In this document: in pieces, positions 12,001 through 22,780 of the stretch
Layout: each line of letters begins with the position of its first letter
Numbering within the stretch: the first letter of the stretch is position 1
NCBI GenBank assembly: GCA_026874595.1
Contig: CM049307.1
Span: 21,929,079-21,993,078 of the forward strand
Direction of reading: 5' to 3'
Origin: Sipunculus nudus
Taxonomy: Eukaryota > Annelida > Sipuncula > Golfingiida > Sipunculidae
DNA: 64,000 nt
Program-made: the position numbers and the translations under genes
Notes under the pieces: model-generated
The model's input: the letters and a program-made list of their open reading frames with translations, nothing else
The model's database searches: none
Told to the model about the DNA's origin: nothing

Positions 12001-15000
12001 AGCTAACATGGCATGTAAACTGCCTACTGGGGCTGTGTGTGGTCTGAGTACATGCAGGTGTTGGGAAACTGATGAAACATCATTAACAGTTGATAATGAA
12101 TCTCCAAAATCAGGCATTAGAGGTGATTTCAGATTCACCATGGGATTACCAATTCCCGAAATGGAAGTATTAATGTGATGAGCACTTTGGCTGGCAGAAG
12201 CTTGCTGTGCTGTCTGCCCAAGGCTTTCCCGAGCTTTGCGTATGCTGCCCTGTAAGAGCTGCTGCTCTTGCAGTAAAAGTTCTTGCTGGAGCCTGAATTG
12301 TTCCTGCTGCTGCTGTGCTAACAGAGCAGCCAGCTGCTTCTGCTGTTGCTGCACTATCTGCTGCTTTATCTGGTCAAAATACTCCATCTGACGATGAAGT
12401 AGCTGCTCCTCAGTCATGTGATGCAGCTTACCTGGATCAATGGCTGGAAGGAGATTGTCTATAGAAAATGACGTCTCCTGCTGTGGCAGACCAGCCATAG
12501 GCTCTGCTGAGTTTGTTCCTGTAGTTACAACTGTTGAAGACTGTGGCTTGGCTGTGCTCTCTTTTGCTAGCCTTCTTTCATTTGCTTTTAGCAGGACTAA
12601 TTTCTTATCTAAATTACTTTTGTTTTCTTCTCTTTTCCTGTCACCTGGATTTACTTTGGTTTTCTGTTGGATGGATGAAGATTTTGCTGAAACAGTACTC
12701 TGTGTGGTGTTTTTATGTAAAAACCCACGTTTAGCATCAACAACACTAGGTTTACCTGCAGTCTTAATTCCTTGCTTTGAGCAAACATTTCTTGAACCAG
12801 GTGTCTTTTTAGTGACCTTTTTACTCTGAGTTTCTTTACTTGATTCCGCTTTTGTAGCTGCTTCTTGTTTCACAACTGACTCTTTGCTGGATGAGTGCTC
12901 TGCAGCTATTGCAGCAGCAAATGACATTGGAGCTTGGTACAAACCCACTGTTGTTGGCTGGTTGGTGCCTCTGTGAACAGGTTTACTGGAACTATCCTCC
13001 ACAAATGGCACAGATAATTGGGATTCCTCAGAATCGTACTCTAACTTGCGCTGGACTGGTTTGGACATTAGGTCCTCAGTACTGACATGGACTGGAGCAC
13101 AGTCTGTCACAACCGAGTCATTACTGCCTGCAACCTGGTCGGGTGCCATGTTTCTATCTCGTGCAGCTATAAGAGCTGGCGAGGGTACAGCAAGTGTGTA
13201 CGAGTCTCGTCTGACATGCCCTGAAGAACTTGAAGTATTACTTGTATCATTATGCCCACTATTTTCTTTCATCACATTCTTTTCTTCGTTGTTCTTTTGT
13301 TTCATATCAGCTTCTACATCTGCAGTGTGTGCAGTCTCCACTTTGTTCTCAGTTTCTCTTTGGGTCACCAACATCTCATCAAGAGGAATTTCAAAATCAC
13401 TATTAATCGTAGACATTTCTTGTGCATGTGGCATTGTTGTAGCTGCACTCACTGTATTCATGGATCCCGCCATGTACGGACGAAGGTCAGTGCTTGCTGT
13501 GTTACAGACAGACATGTCAGTGGAGCTTAGCTGAACCTTAACAGATGGGTTACCACTCACCACATCATGTAGCTCTGCATTAAGCTTTGTGCTTTCCACT
13601 ATTTTATCAATGGGCTGTTTCAAATCATGGTCCCCATGCTCAAATTCACTGTGACTGCTAGGCAAAAGAAGGCGTAAGCTGTCATCAGGGGCATGTGAGA
13701 TGCATGACACATCAGGTGTTCTATTGGGGCCTGGTGTCAGCACTGATGTCAAGTCATCATGATCATCATCCCTAACCACTTCATCACCATTATCACAAGT
13801 TAGCTGCTTTTCTGCTTCCGGGCTTGGGGCACATGGTTTCCTCAAAACAGTCTGAGGTTCAGCTTCAATCAAACTGTTTGTTTGGTCTGGTTGAGGGGGT
13901 GGTGTGTGCTCATACTGATCAGGTCCTGGACTTAGCTGAACTCTCTCTAACAACTGAGTGCTGGATTTGGAGTTACAGTTGCTGGTTCCAGCTTCAGTAG
14001 GCACCTGTGCATCTCCAACATCACTTGCATTTTTCTCATCTGGACCTGTAGTGTTATGAGCTTGAGAGCTTACATTAATGCTGTTTACTCCTGAGCTTGA
14101 ACATGACGTGGTGGTTTCTTGTGGACCTACACTGCTACTTGAGGTGGACGTATCAGCAAGCTGTACCATTGTAACAGGACTGTTGGGCCGTAGTCTTTGT
14201 AAAACTGTGTTATTACCCTCAATAATGCTTTTCACAGTATCAGTACTGGATGTGGACTTAAAGACTGGGACGCTGTTTAATTTGGCCAGAGCTAAATCCA
14301 TCAAACTGACAGATGCATCTGATGCAGGGATGTCCTCATTCTTAGGTCCGTGTGGAATAACATTCTCTCTTGCAGTCTCTGGATTCATATTCACAACAGC
14401 CTCTGCGACTTCTTTGGGTTTAGCTACAATGCTGCTGGCATGGGGTGACTCTGACGATGACTGACTTTGTGCTTTACTGGATTCCTCTAACACTTTCTCT
14501 CTTGAAGTGTCTTTATCCTCAGATGTTTCTCCATCTTTACTCTGGTCTCCTTGGCTTTTGCTCTTATCATTGTCCTGTTGTTCTGGTGCATCTGAGGATA
14601 AATCAGTCACTTCAGCAACAGTATCTACTGGCTCTGTATCTACTGGCTCTGTATCTACTGGCTCTATAACCTCATTTATTTTGGTGTCTGGAACTCTGCT
14701 GCTGATGCCACTGTCAGGCTCAGCTGATATCACTGATGCTGCAGGTTCTGTAACAGGTTTAAAACCAAGAGACTCCTCACGGTTCAAGTCCTCTGGTGGT
14801 GCTGAAAAACTCTTTTCCTGAAATTAGATGAATGGGAAATGTAATATGGTGACTTAAACTCACCAAAATAAACATGTGACCCCGTGCCGATAACTGTTAT
14901 ACCTAAGTTCCAATAAACACCCCTTCTTAGCTTGCTTTACCTATGCCAGAAGGATACATTTTTTGCAATTATTGATTTTTCTGTTTACAACTAAAAATTC

Positions 15001-16201
15001 ATTTAATTTTTTGGTAATCTCAGTCACCATATGATATTTTATTAAGAGGATTCTTTAAGACTGCAAGATAGGGCAATATCATTTCCCCTTAGTTTCCCCT
15101 AACATTGTTAGGGGAAACCTGCAATGTAAATTTATGAACATGATGGAAGTTTCCACTGCTTGCATGCACAGGTGTGACCTGATTGGATCTGCCTTTGCTC
15201 TGACAGGCAAAGCTGACCTGTGATAAAACCATGGAGTTGGTGAGCTGTGGCATACAATTTCTCTTGGTTTAGATTCATATAATGCCTGCATGTGCTTATA
15301 TACCAAACATCAAAGTTTGATTCGGATCCTTGTAATATTCCACACCTAGTGATCCAAACTGTTGGTAATGGTATGCAGTTTCTCAGTAATTTTTTTCTAT
15401 TTAAATTTTCTATTTATTGTTCAACATAGATCTCTGTAATTTACCTCAAACCTGTCCACCACCTGTTGTACTCTCTCAAGTAGCTTCCTTTGAGCCTTTG
15501 CTCGTAACCTTGCTTCTGTGAGAACAGCCTGGTTTTTATACATCTTCATTTCTTCCCGTCTCCTTTGTGTCATCTACATAAAGAATACAGTTTTGTATCT
15601 CTCTATTTATTAAAGAAGAAACAATTTGAAATGCTAAATTTTTCTTGTACCATTAGCTAAGCTGTTACAACTTCAGACAGGGGCAAACATGACTTATAAT
15701 CATAATTATATTAACAAATAAAAATAGTCTTCACTTAAATTATTCATGTGCACCAGACAATTAGAAAGCATTGGGGAAAGGGGGTAGGAATCATATAACA
15801 CCATAGTCTGAACAAAAGATCAAAACTCAAAGATATCACACAAGTACATGACAGTCAGTATTATATGAATCATTAAGTATAGTAGTTTAATATATACAAG
15901 TACCACTGTATATTCTTTATAAATAAAACCAAACATGCAAACATTACTTTAAAAGCGTAGATGTTTTCAGTTTCAGGCACTGTCAAATACACATGATGGT
16001 TACTCTTAACATAAGGATATTCTTTGCACAATTTTAACAGCCACATGAACTTACAACTGGAGGTAAAATTGACATTCCTTGCATCTTGACCACAGATCGA
16101 TAGCCGGGAAGGTCATCCATGTACATATCAGGATTGTACGATTCCTCAACGGCCTTGATTGTGGCAAGTTCTGATTCTAATAAATTCATCAACCCATCCA
16201 T
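4605..16201 (-). CDS. CCP110: CCP110 (CP110), centriolar coiled-coil protein, 11 coding exons
   Basis: Homologue of CP110, which caps the distal end of centrioles, limits centriole length and blocks ciliogenesis until removed (family knowledge). Coding exons on the minus strand: 16201-16055, 15573-15445, 14817-11653, 10670-10557, 10246-10145, 9134-9024, 8073-7997, 6851-6756, 6305-6204, 5156-5062, 4720-4605. They sum to 4254 nt, 1417 residues plus stop, and every phase closes. Family hallmarks seen: N-terminal block ending QGMSILPPV; Gln/Glu-rich coiled coil at about residues 890-955; IQ-like calmodulin-binding stretch RGYLTRRLLRTEK; the conserved C-terminal helix (FQAETPIKKG, EIHEIFFQTSVKERMSI, RKKKAQAAEM). 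The middle is Ser/Thr-rich, low in complexity and poorly conserved, which makes the protein longer than the ~1000-residue vertebrate one. The start ATG at 16201 has a strong context (gccATGg) and gives an N-terminus of family-like length; an acceptor just upstream implies a non-coding first exon. Identity is very likely; exact ends are unproven. Confidence 0.93.
5062..5156 (-). CDS. CCP110: CCP110 coding exon 10 (residues 1348-1380), GC donor
   Basis: 95 nt after acceptor tatttacag. It encodes VLGNEKNVTQRARTASPKRV then VSKMARRTSMP. The frame to the last exon closes only if the exon ends CCAG and the intron begins GCGAGT, a GC-AG intron. The nearby GT alternative (GTGGTC at 5057) would bring a stop directly after the junction. 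Confidence 0.72.
5990..6029. repeat. (GA)n microsatellite in CCP110 intron
   Basis: About 20 consecutive GA units. Confidence 0.95.
6204..6305 (-). CDS. CCP110: CCP110 coding exon 9 (residues 1314-1348)
   Basis: 102 nt, acceptor catcacag, donor AAGAG before GTGTGT. It encodes GAIKRQYQALMKKALKPIQA then KASPVLPEKDNSK. Not strongly conserved, but phase and composition fit the chain. A donor two bases earlier cannot be excluded. Confidence 0.72.
6756..6851 (-). CDS. CCP110: CCP110 coding exon 8 (residues 1282-1314)
   Basis: 96 nt after acceptor gctctcag, donor GTAAGT. It encodes AAEMAVFGTIQPRPKTAPPS then VSSPKKRKADD. The AAEM motif after a Lys-rich run is shared with vertebrate CP110; the rest is basic and Pro/Ser-rich. 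Confidence 0.83.
7997..8073 (-). CDS. CCP110: CCP110 coding exon 7 (residues 1257-1282)
   Basis: 77 nt, entering in phase 0 and leaving two bases of a split codon. It encodes ASHEADKKKHVSAATHKAME then RKKKA. The donor GTATCC is weak, but only this junction joins in frame to the conserved AAEM of the next exon. Confidence 0.82.
9024..9134 (-). CDS. CCP110: CCP110 coding exon 6 (residues 1220-1256)
   Basis: 111 nt, phase 0, acceptor ttcttgaag, donor GTATGT. It encodes LTAGMYEIHEIFFQTSVKER then MSIIRQDRMLNEERLFK, matching the conserved C-terminal helical segment of CP110. Confidence 0.93.
10145..10246 (-). CDS. CCP110: CCP110 coding exon 5 (residues 1186-1219)
   Basis: 102 nt, phase 0, acceptor ttctgacag, donor GTAATT. 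It encodes DTAQFALNFQAETPIKKGIY followed by SQQDKILQQRIIAQ, one of the most conserved CP110 stretches. Confidence 0.93.
10557..10670 (-). CDS. CCP110: CCP110 coding exon 4 (IQ-like segment, residues 1148-1185)
   Basis: 114 nt, phase 0, acceptor aaattcag, donor GTCAGT. It encodes VPETLQPCFTRL, then TAAVRGYLTRRLLRTEK and VNAIIKTIK. The RGxxxRR pattern corresponds to the IQ-like calmodulin-binding region of CP110. Confidence 0.92.
11653..14817 (-). CDS. CCP110: CCP110 giant exon 3 (residues 93-1147)
   Basis: A single 3165-nt exon, open throughout and phase 0 at both ends, between acceptor atttcag and donor AAG before GTAAGT. It encodes a Ser/Thr/Gln-rich, probably disordered region with a small EPVDT repeat (three copies around 14630-14670), then a basic stretch (about residues 740-860) and a Gln-rich coiled coil at 890-955 (starting MTEEQLLHRQMEYFDQIKQQ) that matches the conserved CP110 coiled coil. 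It ends RIGDK just before the IQ-like exon. Long open frames on the opposite strand here are shadows. Confidence 0.93.
15445..15573 (-). CDS. CCP110: CCP110 coding exon 2 (residues 50-92)
   Basis: The acceptor tttatgtag precedes ATGACACAAAG and the donor is GAG before GTAAAT. It is 129 nt, phase 0 at both ends. It encodes a basic helix (MTQRRREEMKMYKNQAVL then LLERVQQVVDRFE) that corresponds to the second conserved N-terminal block of CP110. Confidence 0.87.
16055..16201 (-). CDS. CCP110: CCP110 coding exon 1 (residues 1-49)
   Basis: Starts at ATG 16201-16199 in a gccATGg context. The exon continues 5' as non-coding sequence to an acceptor (ctttttag) at 16220. It ends GTT before donor GTAAGT, phase 0. 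The peptide MDGLMNLLESELATIKAVEE up to SILPPV matches the short conserved CP110 N-terminus. Confidence 0.85.
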
Positions 16202-16918
16202 GGCTGTGAACAAGCCCACCTAAAAAGTAGAAACCAACACATAATAATATACATGACAAAAACCATGTGATTATTTACATAGTCAATCCAATAGATATTC
16301 TGATTTAACAACAGACTTCCAGCCCAGCTTTTCAAGGGAATAATTGAATCATCAGAACCTGATAACAATTTTGGTACTCCATCCAAGTACTGGTTAAGTA
16401 ATATTACAAGTAATCTTAGAATATTAAAAGCAAATCATGCAGGCCTTTAAACTCAACCAAATTATTAATACTATGTATATTCCTGATCAAATTTAGAATG
16501 CAAATATTAGACAAGTACACTGATCAATCTGGTCATCCACATCGACATCTACAATATGAATTTCAAATGCTAGAATGGCATATGGGAGGTCGATGACCAC
16601 CATGGCACAATGACTGTATGATGAAATCCTCTATAATGAGTTGAGAAGTGCTGTTTGAATCCTGATATAAGATTCCCAGTTCATGTTTTTTATGTGTCCT
16701 ATGTTGTAAATATGTTTGTATAACTGAACTTAAAACAAGGCCTACAGGCCTAATGCAAACCTGTGCAATGAGATTACACCGGGTATAATGCTTCAATGCT
16801 GGACCATTACTTTTCAAGAACAGTATATGAACAATGCAAGTACTTAACACTTAGAACAAGAAACAATTAAATAAACATCACTGCTAAAATTCTAGCATGG
16901 GTGCACACAACACAAAAA

Positions 16919-17368
16919 CTAGAATACAGGTAGTCAACAAGCGACTACGTGTATCTGCCTAAATCAGAGTGGGACAGGTGAAGTGAGGCATGGATTGAGT
17001 GGCAAGTGGAAATAGAGTGAGGTGTGCTGCATAATAGCCTGATGTCTGCAGCCGAAATGTGTATGTAGGTTGCGCCACCTACCACAAAATCCAGAAAATT
17101 GTCCAAGATGTATAAACATGCAAAATTTTAGGCAGACAAGTCAAACCACTACTGAGATATGAGTGATTTTAGCCAACGGCAGACATACAGACGGACACTG
17201 TGCAAAAATGGTGGCAGGTGGCGCCACCACTTTTGTGTATGATCAAGAGCTATGTGAGATCTATACACATGCAAAATTTCAGGGGGATATGTCAAACCAG
17301 CCCTGAAATATAAGCCTGAATGGCGTCCAACTGAAAACATAGTATCCGCAAAACTCTGTTTTGGCTGA
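16919..17368 (-). mobile_element. Family A Helitron/Helentron-like element (short copy)
   Basis: Minus-strand 5' end TTGTATCAGCCAAAACAGAG followed by TTTTGCGGATAC (hairpin). The 3' end carries GTAGTCGCTTGTTGACTAC (hairpin), then CTGTATT and CTAG at 16919-16922, followed by T. The flanks rejoin a sequence present uninterrupted at 51010-51050 in another family B copy. Boundaries are good to about 5 bp at the 5' side. Confidence 0.72.
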
Positions 17369-17649
17369 TACAATGATTGTACTTATTTGTAGCACCAACA
17401 GTCTTGTATACAACGAAGAGATATATACATATGCCCAATGTCATACTGATATGTCGAACCTCTCCTGTGTAATAAGCAGGGACATACACTGTGAAAAAAT
17501 AATTGTAGGTGGCACCACCAGTCTTGTAAACTATAAAGCTACCCAATATGTATAAACATGCTCAATTTTAGGCTGATGTATCAAATTCCTCTGTAGAAAT
17601 AAGAATAAGTTTGATGAATTGGACTGACGCGGCTTAGGTGAGTAAGGCA

Positions 17650-18060
17650 GTCGCCCTTGAGTGAACTGTGACAAATTGCTGCCTCATGCTACTGCACTGA
17701 GTGAACTCTTGACCTGAACCTGGCTAGACTGAGTGAACTTTTGACCTGTACCTGGCTGCACTGAGTGAACTCTTGACCTGTTGCATAATCTGACACAGTT
17801 GACAGTCTGCCAAAGCTATAACTAGATCCAGGCTGAACTTTGGTGCCAAATCTGATGCAGTGAGCAGTCTGCAAAAGCTATAAATAGAATGCAGCTACTG
17901 CACTGAGTGAACTCTTGACCTATACCTGGCTGCACTTCTTCCAATCCTGGCACTGTGCCAAAACTATTTGTAGAGCTGACATTATCTTGGCTAATGGCCA
18001 TCATGAAGGCACTGGCAATCTGCCAATGGTAAACCAAGTGCTGCCATCTGCACACAAAAG
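17650..18060. repeat. Minisatellite within family B
   Basis: Diverged units around GAGTGAACTCTTGACCTG and GCAGTCTGCCAAAGCTATA. Related arrays lie at 51470-52090 (same orientation) and 54380-54600 (inverted). Confidence 0.7.
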
Positions 18061-19825
18061 TGGTCCCTACTTGAAATAACTTTGAAATTAATTTTCCCAA
18101 TACAAAATGCTTTTCAGCTGACTTTTTATAAAAAAGAAATCAGGAATATATGTAAAATTATTACAGATGCATACTGATTGCAAAATTTAAATACAGGTAT
18201 ATCTCACTGATGGCAAATTCTTGAATTAAGTTGAGCAGGGTTACCAATAATTTATAATCAATTTACAGTTGTTTTTATATAGCCACAGAGAGCTGAATAT
18301 CCATGAAAGTAACATTGCCTGGTATGATGAATAACTTAAATCATAAATCTAAATTTTTTTAAGGTTTTAAAAAAAATTTCTTTTCAATATTACCAAAGAT
18401 AACCTGAAATCTAAATGTCTAGTGGCGTGATGTAATAGATGCTGATAAAATGGTGCCAGGCTAGATGTAACAGCATCACACAGCTAACATATATGGTTTA
18501 ATGACTCAATTCTATCTCCATAATTCAGCCAAAAATCATTCATGTGGAACCATTAATGACAATTATTATAAGAAATATTGTAGGGACTATTCTTGTAAAA
18601 TATTTAACAAACTGGCTTCGGTGGCATCAGTCGAAAAAAATTTCACAGGTTTATAATCATACAGGAAGAAACAGCAAACTGGCTAAGTTCAACTTCCCGA
18701 AACTCAGCCAAAAAGCACTGAACCAAAACCATTTAAACAAAATTGAATTATCAACATCTAAGGATAATTAATGTGTGAGATTTAAGAATTTGGCCCTGTG
18801 GTTTTTGAGAAGAAGATCTTTGTAGCCACTGAGCGGAAGTGGGCTGTTATGGCATATGACTAAATTCAGCTTCCCATAACTTAGCCAAAGGTCATTGAAA
18901 AGAGACCATTTAAACAAACTTCAGAAAGCACTACCCTAGGATCATTTCTGTGCGATATTAAACATTTTTGCCATATGGTTTCAGAGAAGAAGTTTTTTGT
19001 AGCTCTCAGTGTGATACAGGCATTGATGACCCCGTACAAAAAAGGCCGATGCAGGTAGCGCCACCAATACCTCAATTTCAGATATGACCTATGTGACCAA
19101 CATTGGCATAAATTTTGGTGATGATAGCTCCAGCCGTTTCTGAGATTGAAATTTTAATATGCTTGTTTGGACAGATGACAAAGTTCAACCTCCTGTAACT
19201 CGGCCGAAAATCTCCGAACTTGAACCATTCGAACAAACTTGAGAGAGATTGTTCCAGGGATCATTTCTGCGAAATATTGGACAATTTAGCTGGACGGTTT
19301 CTGAGATGAAGATTTTTAAAGTTTTATTATCTTTTTCCCTATAAAATCTAAGAAATGCAGTTAGAAAAAAAAATAAACAAAATCTGAAAGAGTTTTTCAG
19401 ATGACTGAATGAGACTGATTATTTGCAAAAATTTGGTGATGCTAGCTCCTGCCATTTTTGAGATAGCTATGGTTAACGTACAGACGAAGCACAACGTACG
19501 ACGCTGCATAAGCTTACAGGTTTGCTAAAAAATAAAATATTAAAAAGAAAACATAAAGATCCATAAAATTGAAGACATTGTTATGCTGACATACAGCCTC
19601 TTCCCACAAACTAAGAATACTGTTTTATATTTATTTTTATCTCCACCTAAATGTAATTTGTTTCTGCCAGTGTTGGTGTGTTTGTCTGTCAGCAAATCAA
19701 AACATGACAAGGATTTTGATTAAATTTTGTGGCAAGTTAGGATTACATGGTTTGCACACAGGGAACAATCCAATTCATTAAATGGTGGAGGTATTCTGAA
19801 TTATATATATATATATATATATACA

Positions 19826-19997
19826 CAGTGAAACCTCGTTGTGTCAAACTTGTTTAAGTCCAATACCCCACTTATGTCCAAGGTACAGACTCGATATTCC
19901 GGACAACTCTGGTTATAATATTACCAAATAAAACCCCCTTGTGTTGAACCTCGGATGTGTCAAAGTTTTCTGAGGGTCCCTTCAAGAAAAAAAAAAT
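19826..19997. mobile_element. Possible pogo/mariner-type remnant
   Basis: CAGTGAAACCTCGTTGTGTC at 19826 resembles pogo/Tigger-type terminal repeats. The following tract repeats the theme (TTGTGTTGAACCTCGG). No transposase and no clear second end; the sequence resumes beyond the SINE at 20440. Confidence 0.4.
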
Positions 19998-20010
19998 GTA
20001 ATCAATTGTT

Positions 20011-20426
20011 TTTTTTTAAATATTTTTTGGTGGAGGTAACCGCCTCCATGTGTTTTTTATGCTAACTTAACTATGTATATGTACATATGCAGAAATCCGT
20101 TCCGGTTTTTGGACTACGTGATGGGGCAGTATTACACGCTTCCTCTCATTTTATATCCGGGCATCAACCAGGCCCGGTGACTACTGCACTTGCGGGCCCT
20201 GGGTGTGTAATCATCCCCACTGCTTGGTCATAACACTGAGGAACCCCTGAAAGGCGCACTCCTTGTGTGAAACACGGCGGTGGGCTCGGCCTTCGAATAA
20301 GCCTGCCCAGCGCTAACTCTGGGTAGGGGCCGACCGTGAAAAATCTCACCGCCTCGGCTGAGATTCGAACTCACGATCTTCTGGCTTTGAGTCCTGTGCT
20401 CTGCCCCTGAGCCACAGAAGCCAGTA
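20011..20426 (-). mobile_element. tRNA-derived SINE with 13-bp target duplication
   Basis: On the minus strand the head reads GGCTTCTGTGGCTCAGGG then GCAGAGCAC (A box) and GAGTTCGAATCTC (B box), followed by a GC-rich body containing CACGGTCGGCCCCTACCC, and an A-rich tail at the low-coordinate end. Perfect direct repeats GTAATCAATTGTT flank it at 19998-20010 and 20427-20439. The tRNA-like head has no proper acceptor stem, so it is not a functional tRNA gene. Confidence 0.85.
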
Positions 20427-20439
20427 GTAATCAATTGTT

Positions 20440-20687
20440 CGTTGTATCATTGCTGAGCTATCCTGAAAATTTTATCAAAATCTGTTAATAACATTTGAGT
20501 ATTATTGCTAATAGATTTGTAAACAGACAAACAAACAAACCAACAGCAGCAAAAACATAACCTTCTTGGTGGAGGTAATAATGACAGTTTATAAAATTTA
20601 TTGCCTGAAGGCATTTGTTGATAACTTGCAATAAATGAAATACAAAATTAACATGATATCAATGACAGGTTTAATGACAATATACAA
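20440..20687. repeat. Dispersed-repeat end (ACCTCC family), no gene
   Basis: Minus-strand ATTACCTCCACCAAGAAGG near 20575 is a repeat terminus; related starts occur near 19640, 29205 and 41297 on the plus strand. Full extents were not resolved. Confidence 0.4.
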
Positions 20688-22780
20688 CTAGAAAATGGAC
20701 AGTCAACAACTGATTACAGGTATCTACCAAATCACAGAGGCATGGGAAAAGTAAGGCATTGAATGTTCCTGACATGACATGACTCCAAATTTGTAGCATC
20801 AGAGATGCCAAAGTATTCCAAGACAGATGGTGAACGGAAGAATGCCACACAAAAACAAATGCTGATGGCACCATCAGTCTGAAGAATGAGATGAAGGTAT
20901 CTAAGATCTATGGACATGCAAAATTTTAGGCCAATATGGCAAACCACTCCTGAGAAAAGGGCATCAATGTATTCTATGAAAACGGGAAGGCAGGTGGTGC
21001 CACCTCTGACCTGTCTGGTATATCAGAAAATATTTCAAGATTGGTGGGCATTCCAAATTTCAGACCCTTATACTGAATGCCTCCTGAGATGTGAGTGATT
21101 TTCACCCAAAGCAAATGCACTGATGGACGCCACATGAAAATGATTTCAGATGGCGCCACCAGTCTTTAGTACGAGATGGAAGTAGCCAAGATCTATTGAC
21201 ATGCATAATTTCAGGCCATTACAGCATACCAATCCTGAGAGAGAGGTATCAATGTATTCTATGAAAATGGGAAGGTAGGTGGTGCCACCTGTCTGGTCTA
21301 TGAGAAAACTCTCCAAGATGGATGCATGGACATGCAAAATTTCAAACCAATACGCTGAACCCTTCCTGAGATATGAGTGACTTTCACCCAAAGCTAACAC
21401 AGGGATGGAGGCCATGCAAAAATGATTCTAGGTAGCACCACCAGTCTTGAGTACAAGATGGATGCATCCAAGATCTATGGACATGCACAATTTCAGCCAA
21501 ATACATTGAACCACTCCTGAGATACGGCTTGATATCGATAAAATACACATATTCATACTGCAAGAAAAGGAATGCAGGTGGCGCCACCAGTCTTTGTTAG
21601 GCACCAGTTCACATGTGTCCAAGTTATTATGCTGGGCTTTGGAAAGATTCATTCAAGGGTGTCTCAGATGAGTTCTCCTGGAATGAACACTGCTGCGGTG
21701 GTGGCATAACTCTGTTTTGATAGGGCTCGCCCTGCCTATTCGTTAGCAATGGGAAGATCTGGCGAAACAAAATTCTCTCTGGCTAATATATTGGCGAGAA
21801 CCATCTTTCCAATGCCCTTAGGCCTAAAAAATTAGTTCTTTGTTTCTGATTACAGTGGTGTAAAATTTAGAGTAGGTAGTTAGGGAATTTATTTTATTTT
21901 TAATATTTTTTTTTTTACCATGTGATATAAATAGTCTGTTTAGAAGACTATTTTAAGATTTGATTTTGCTGCTGTTGCTCAGATTAAATTAATTCACAAA
22001 TAGGTTTTAATTAAATAATCTGAAAAGTATATACCAGGCCCTCCAATGTTGTCCCACTATCCAAAAAAAGGAGCGAGGAACCAGGTTGCAATATTAGCCC
22101 CACCCTGACTATAGAAGGCTGGTACATGGTAATCAAATGATCTCCTGCATAAATATGCACACTGTATACTCTGTGTTACACATTTATACCCAATTTACTC
22201 CTAAGACATAGAACAAGTAACTTAATCATTACTGTAATATAATTAGGTGTAATTTCAATTATTTGTGACTTGTACAAGATCTATGAAGTGACATTTTTGT
22301 CCCCCATGGCTCAAGGCTCAAACCCCCCAAAAAATTTAATTTTAGACTGGCTAGGTTTTCTTGGAGTTGGTCTGGATACTGGAAACAAAGAACATTTTTA
22401 AGGCCTTATTGAATGAGCAAAACAAGAGACTATAATATTATGAAATAAAAGTTTATCGAGAAAGAATGGTCTTCAGTTGATTTAATTATAGTGAATAAAT
22501 ATAACAGTTAACTTAATGTTCAACACAAAGTCACACAGAATAATCATGAATTGCACTGTCCACATATCTTTTTATATGAATATTTATATTGTTATGATAT
22601 GATCAATTCATGATATTTCAGATTCTGCTCAGCGGTAAATATGGATATTTCGCATTATTCAGAGAATAAGTGCTGGCTAAAGTGTTTCTGAAATGGCTAA
22701 AGAAAATTCCTGTTGGCTAAAATTTTGGCTAAAGATTTTTTGGAAGCAGGGCGAGCCCTGAGTTTTGGCCAATACAATTA
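20688..22780 (-). mobile_element. Family A element interrupted by a hAT-like element
   Basis: Minus-strand 3' end: degraded hairpin (CAGTTGTTGACTG) then CCATTTT and CTAG at 20688-20691 followed by TT. 5' end: TTGTATTGGCCAAAAC at about 22760-22775. The body contains several GGTGGCGCCACC-type sites in minus orientation (20990-21590). The hAT-like insertion 21721-22760 splits the 5' terminus. Confidence 0.62.
21721..22760. mobile_element. Non-autonomous hAT-like element
   Basis: Terminal inverted repeats TAGGGCTCGCCCTGC (left) and GCAGGGCGAGCCCTG (right). Flanks TGTTTTGA and AGTTTTGG each differ by one base from TGTTTTGG, the sequence at this place in the uninterrupted family A terminus at 17358-17365, as expected for an aged 8-bp duplication. 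No transposase; the interior repeats TGGCTAAA. Confidence 0.65.

Larger units (their letters stand above)
16734..19532 (-). mobile_element. Family B Helitron/Helentron-like element, interrupted by family A
   Basis: Read on the minus strand: 5' end TTTTTTAGCAAACCTGTAAG near 19532; a body with single GGTGGCGCCACC-like sites; a minisatellite of GAGTGAACTCTTGACCTG units (17650-18060); near the 3' end the mirrored TGCACAGGTTTGC, hairpin AGGCCTGTAGGCC and terminal TTGTT at 16734. A family A copy (16919-17368) interrupts it. No coding capacity. Same family as 30564-33270 and 50856-51873. Confidence 0.7.

Noticed and set aside
12440-14821. Several plus-strand open frames of 60-162 codons
   Set aside because: Antisense shadows of the CCP110 giant exon; compositions mirror its Ser/Gln-rich codons.
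20340-20425. tRNA gene with A and B boxes on the minus strand
   Set aside because: No acceptor stem pairing, and it is the head of a SINE with target duplications.
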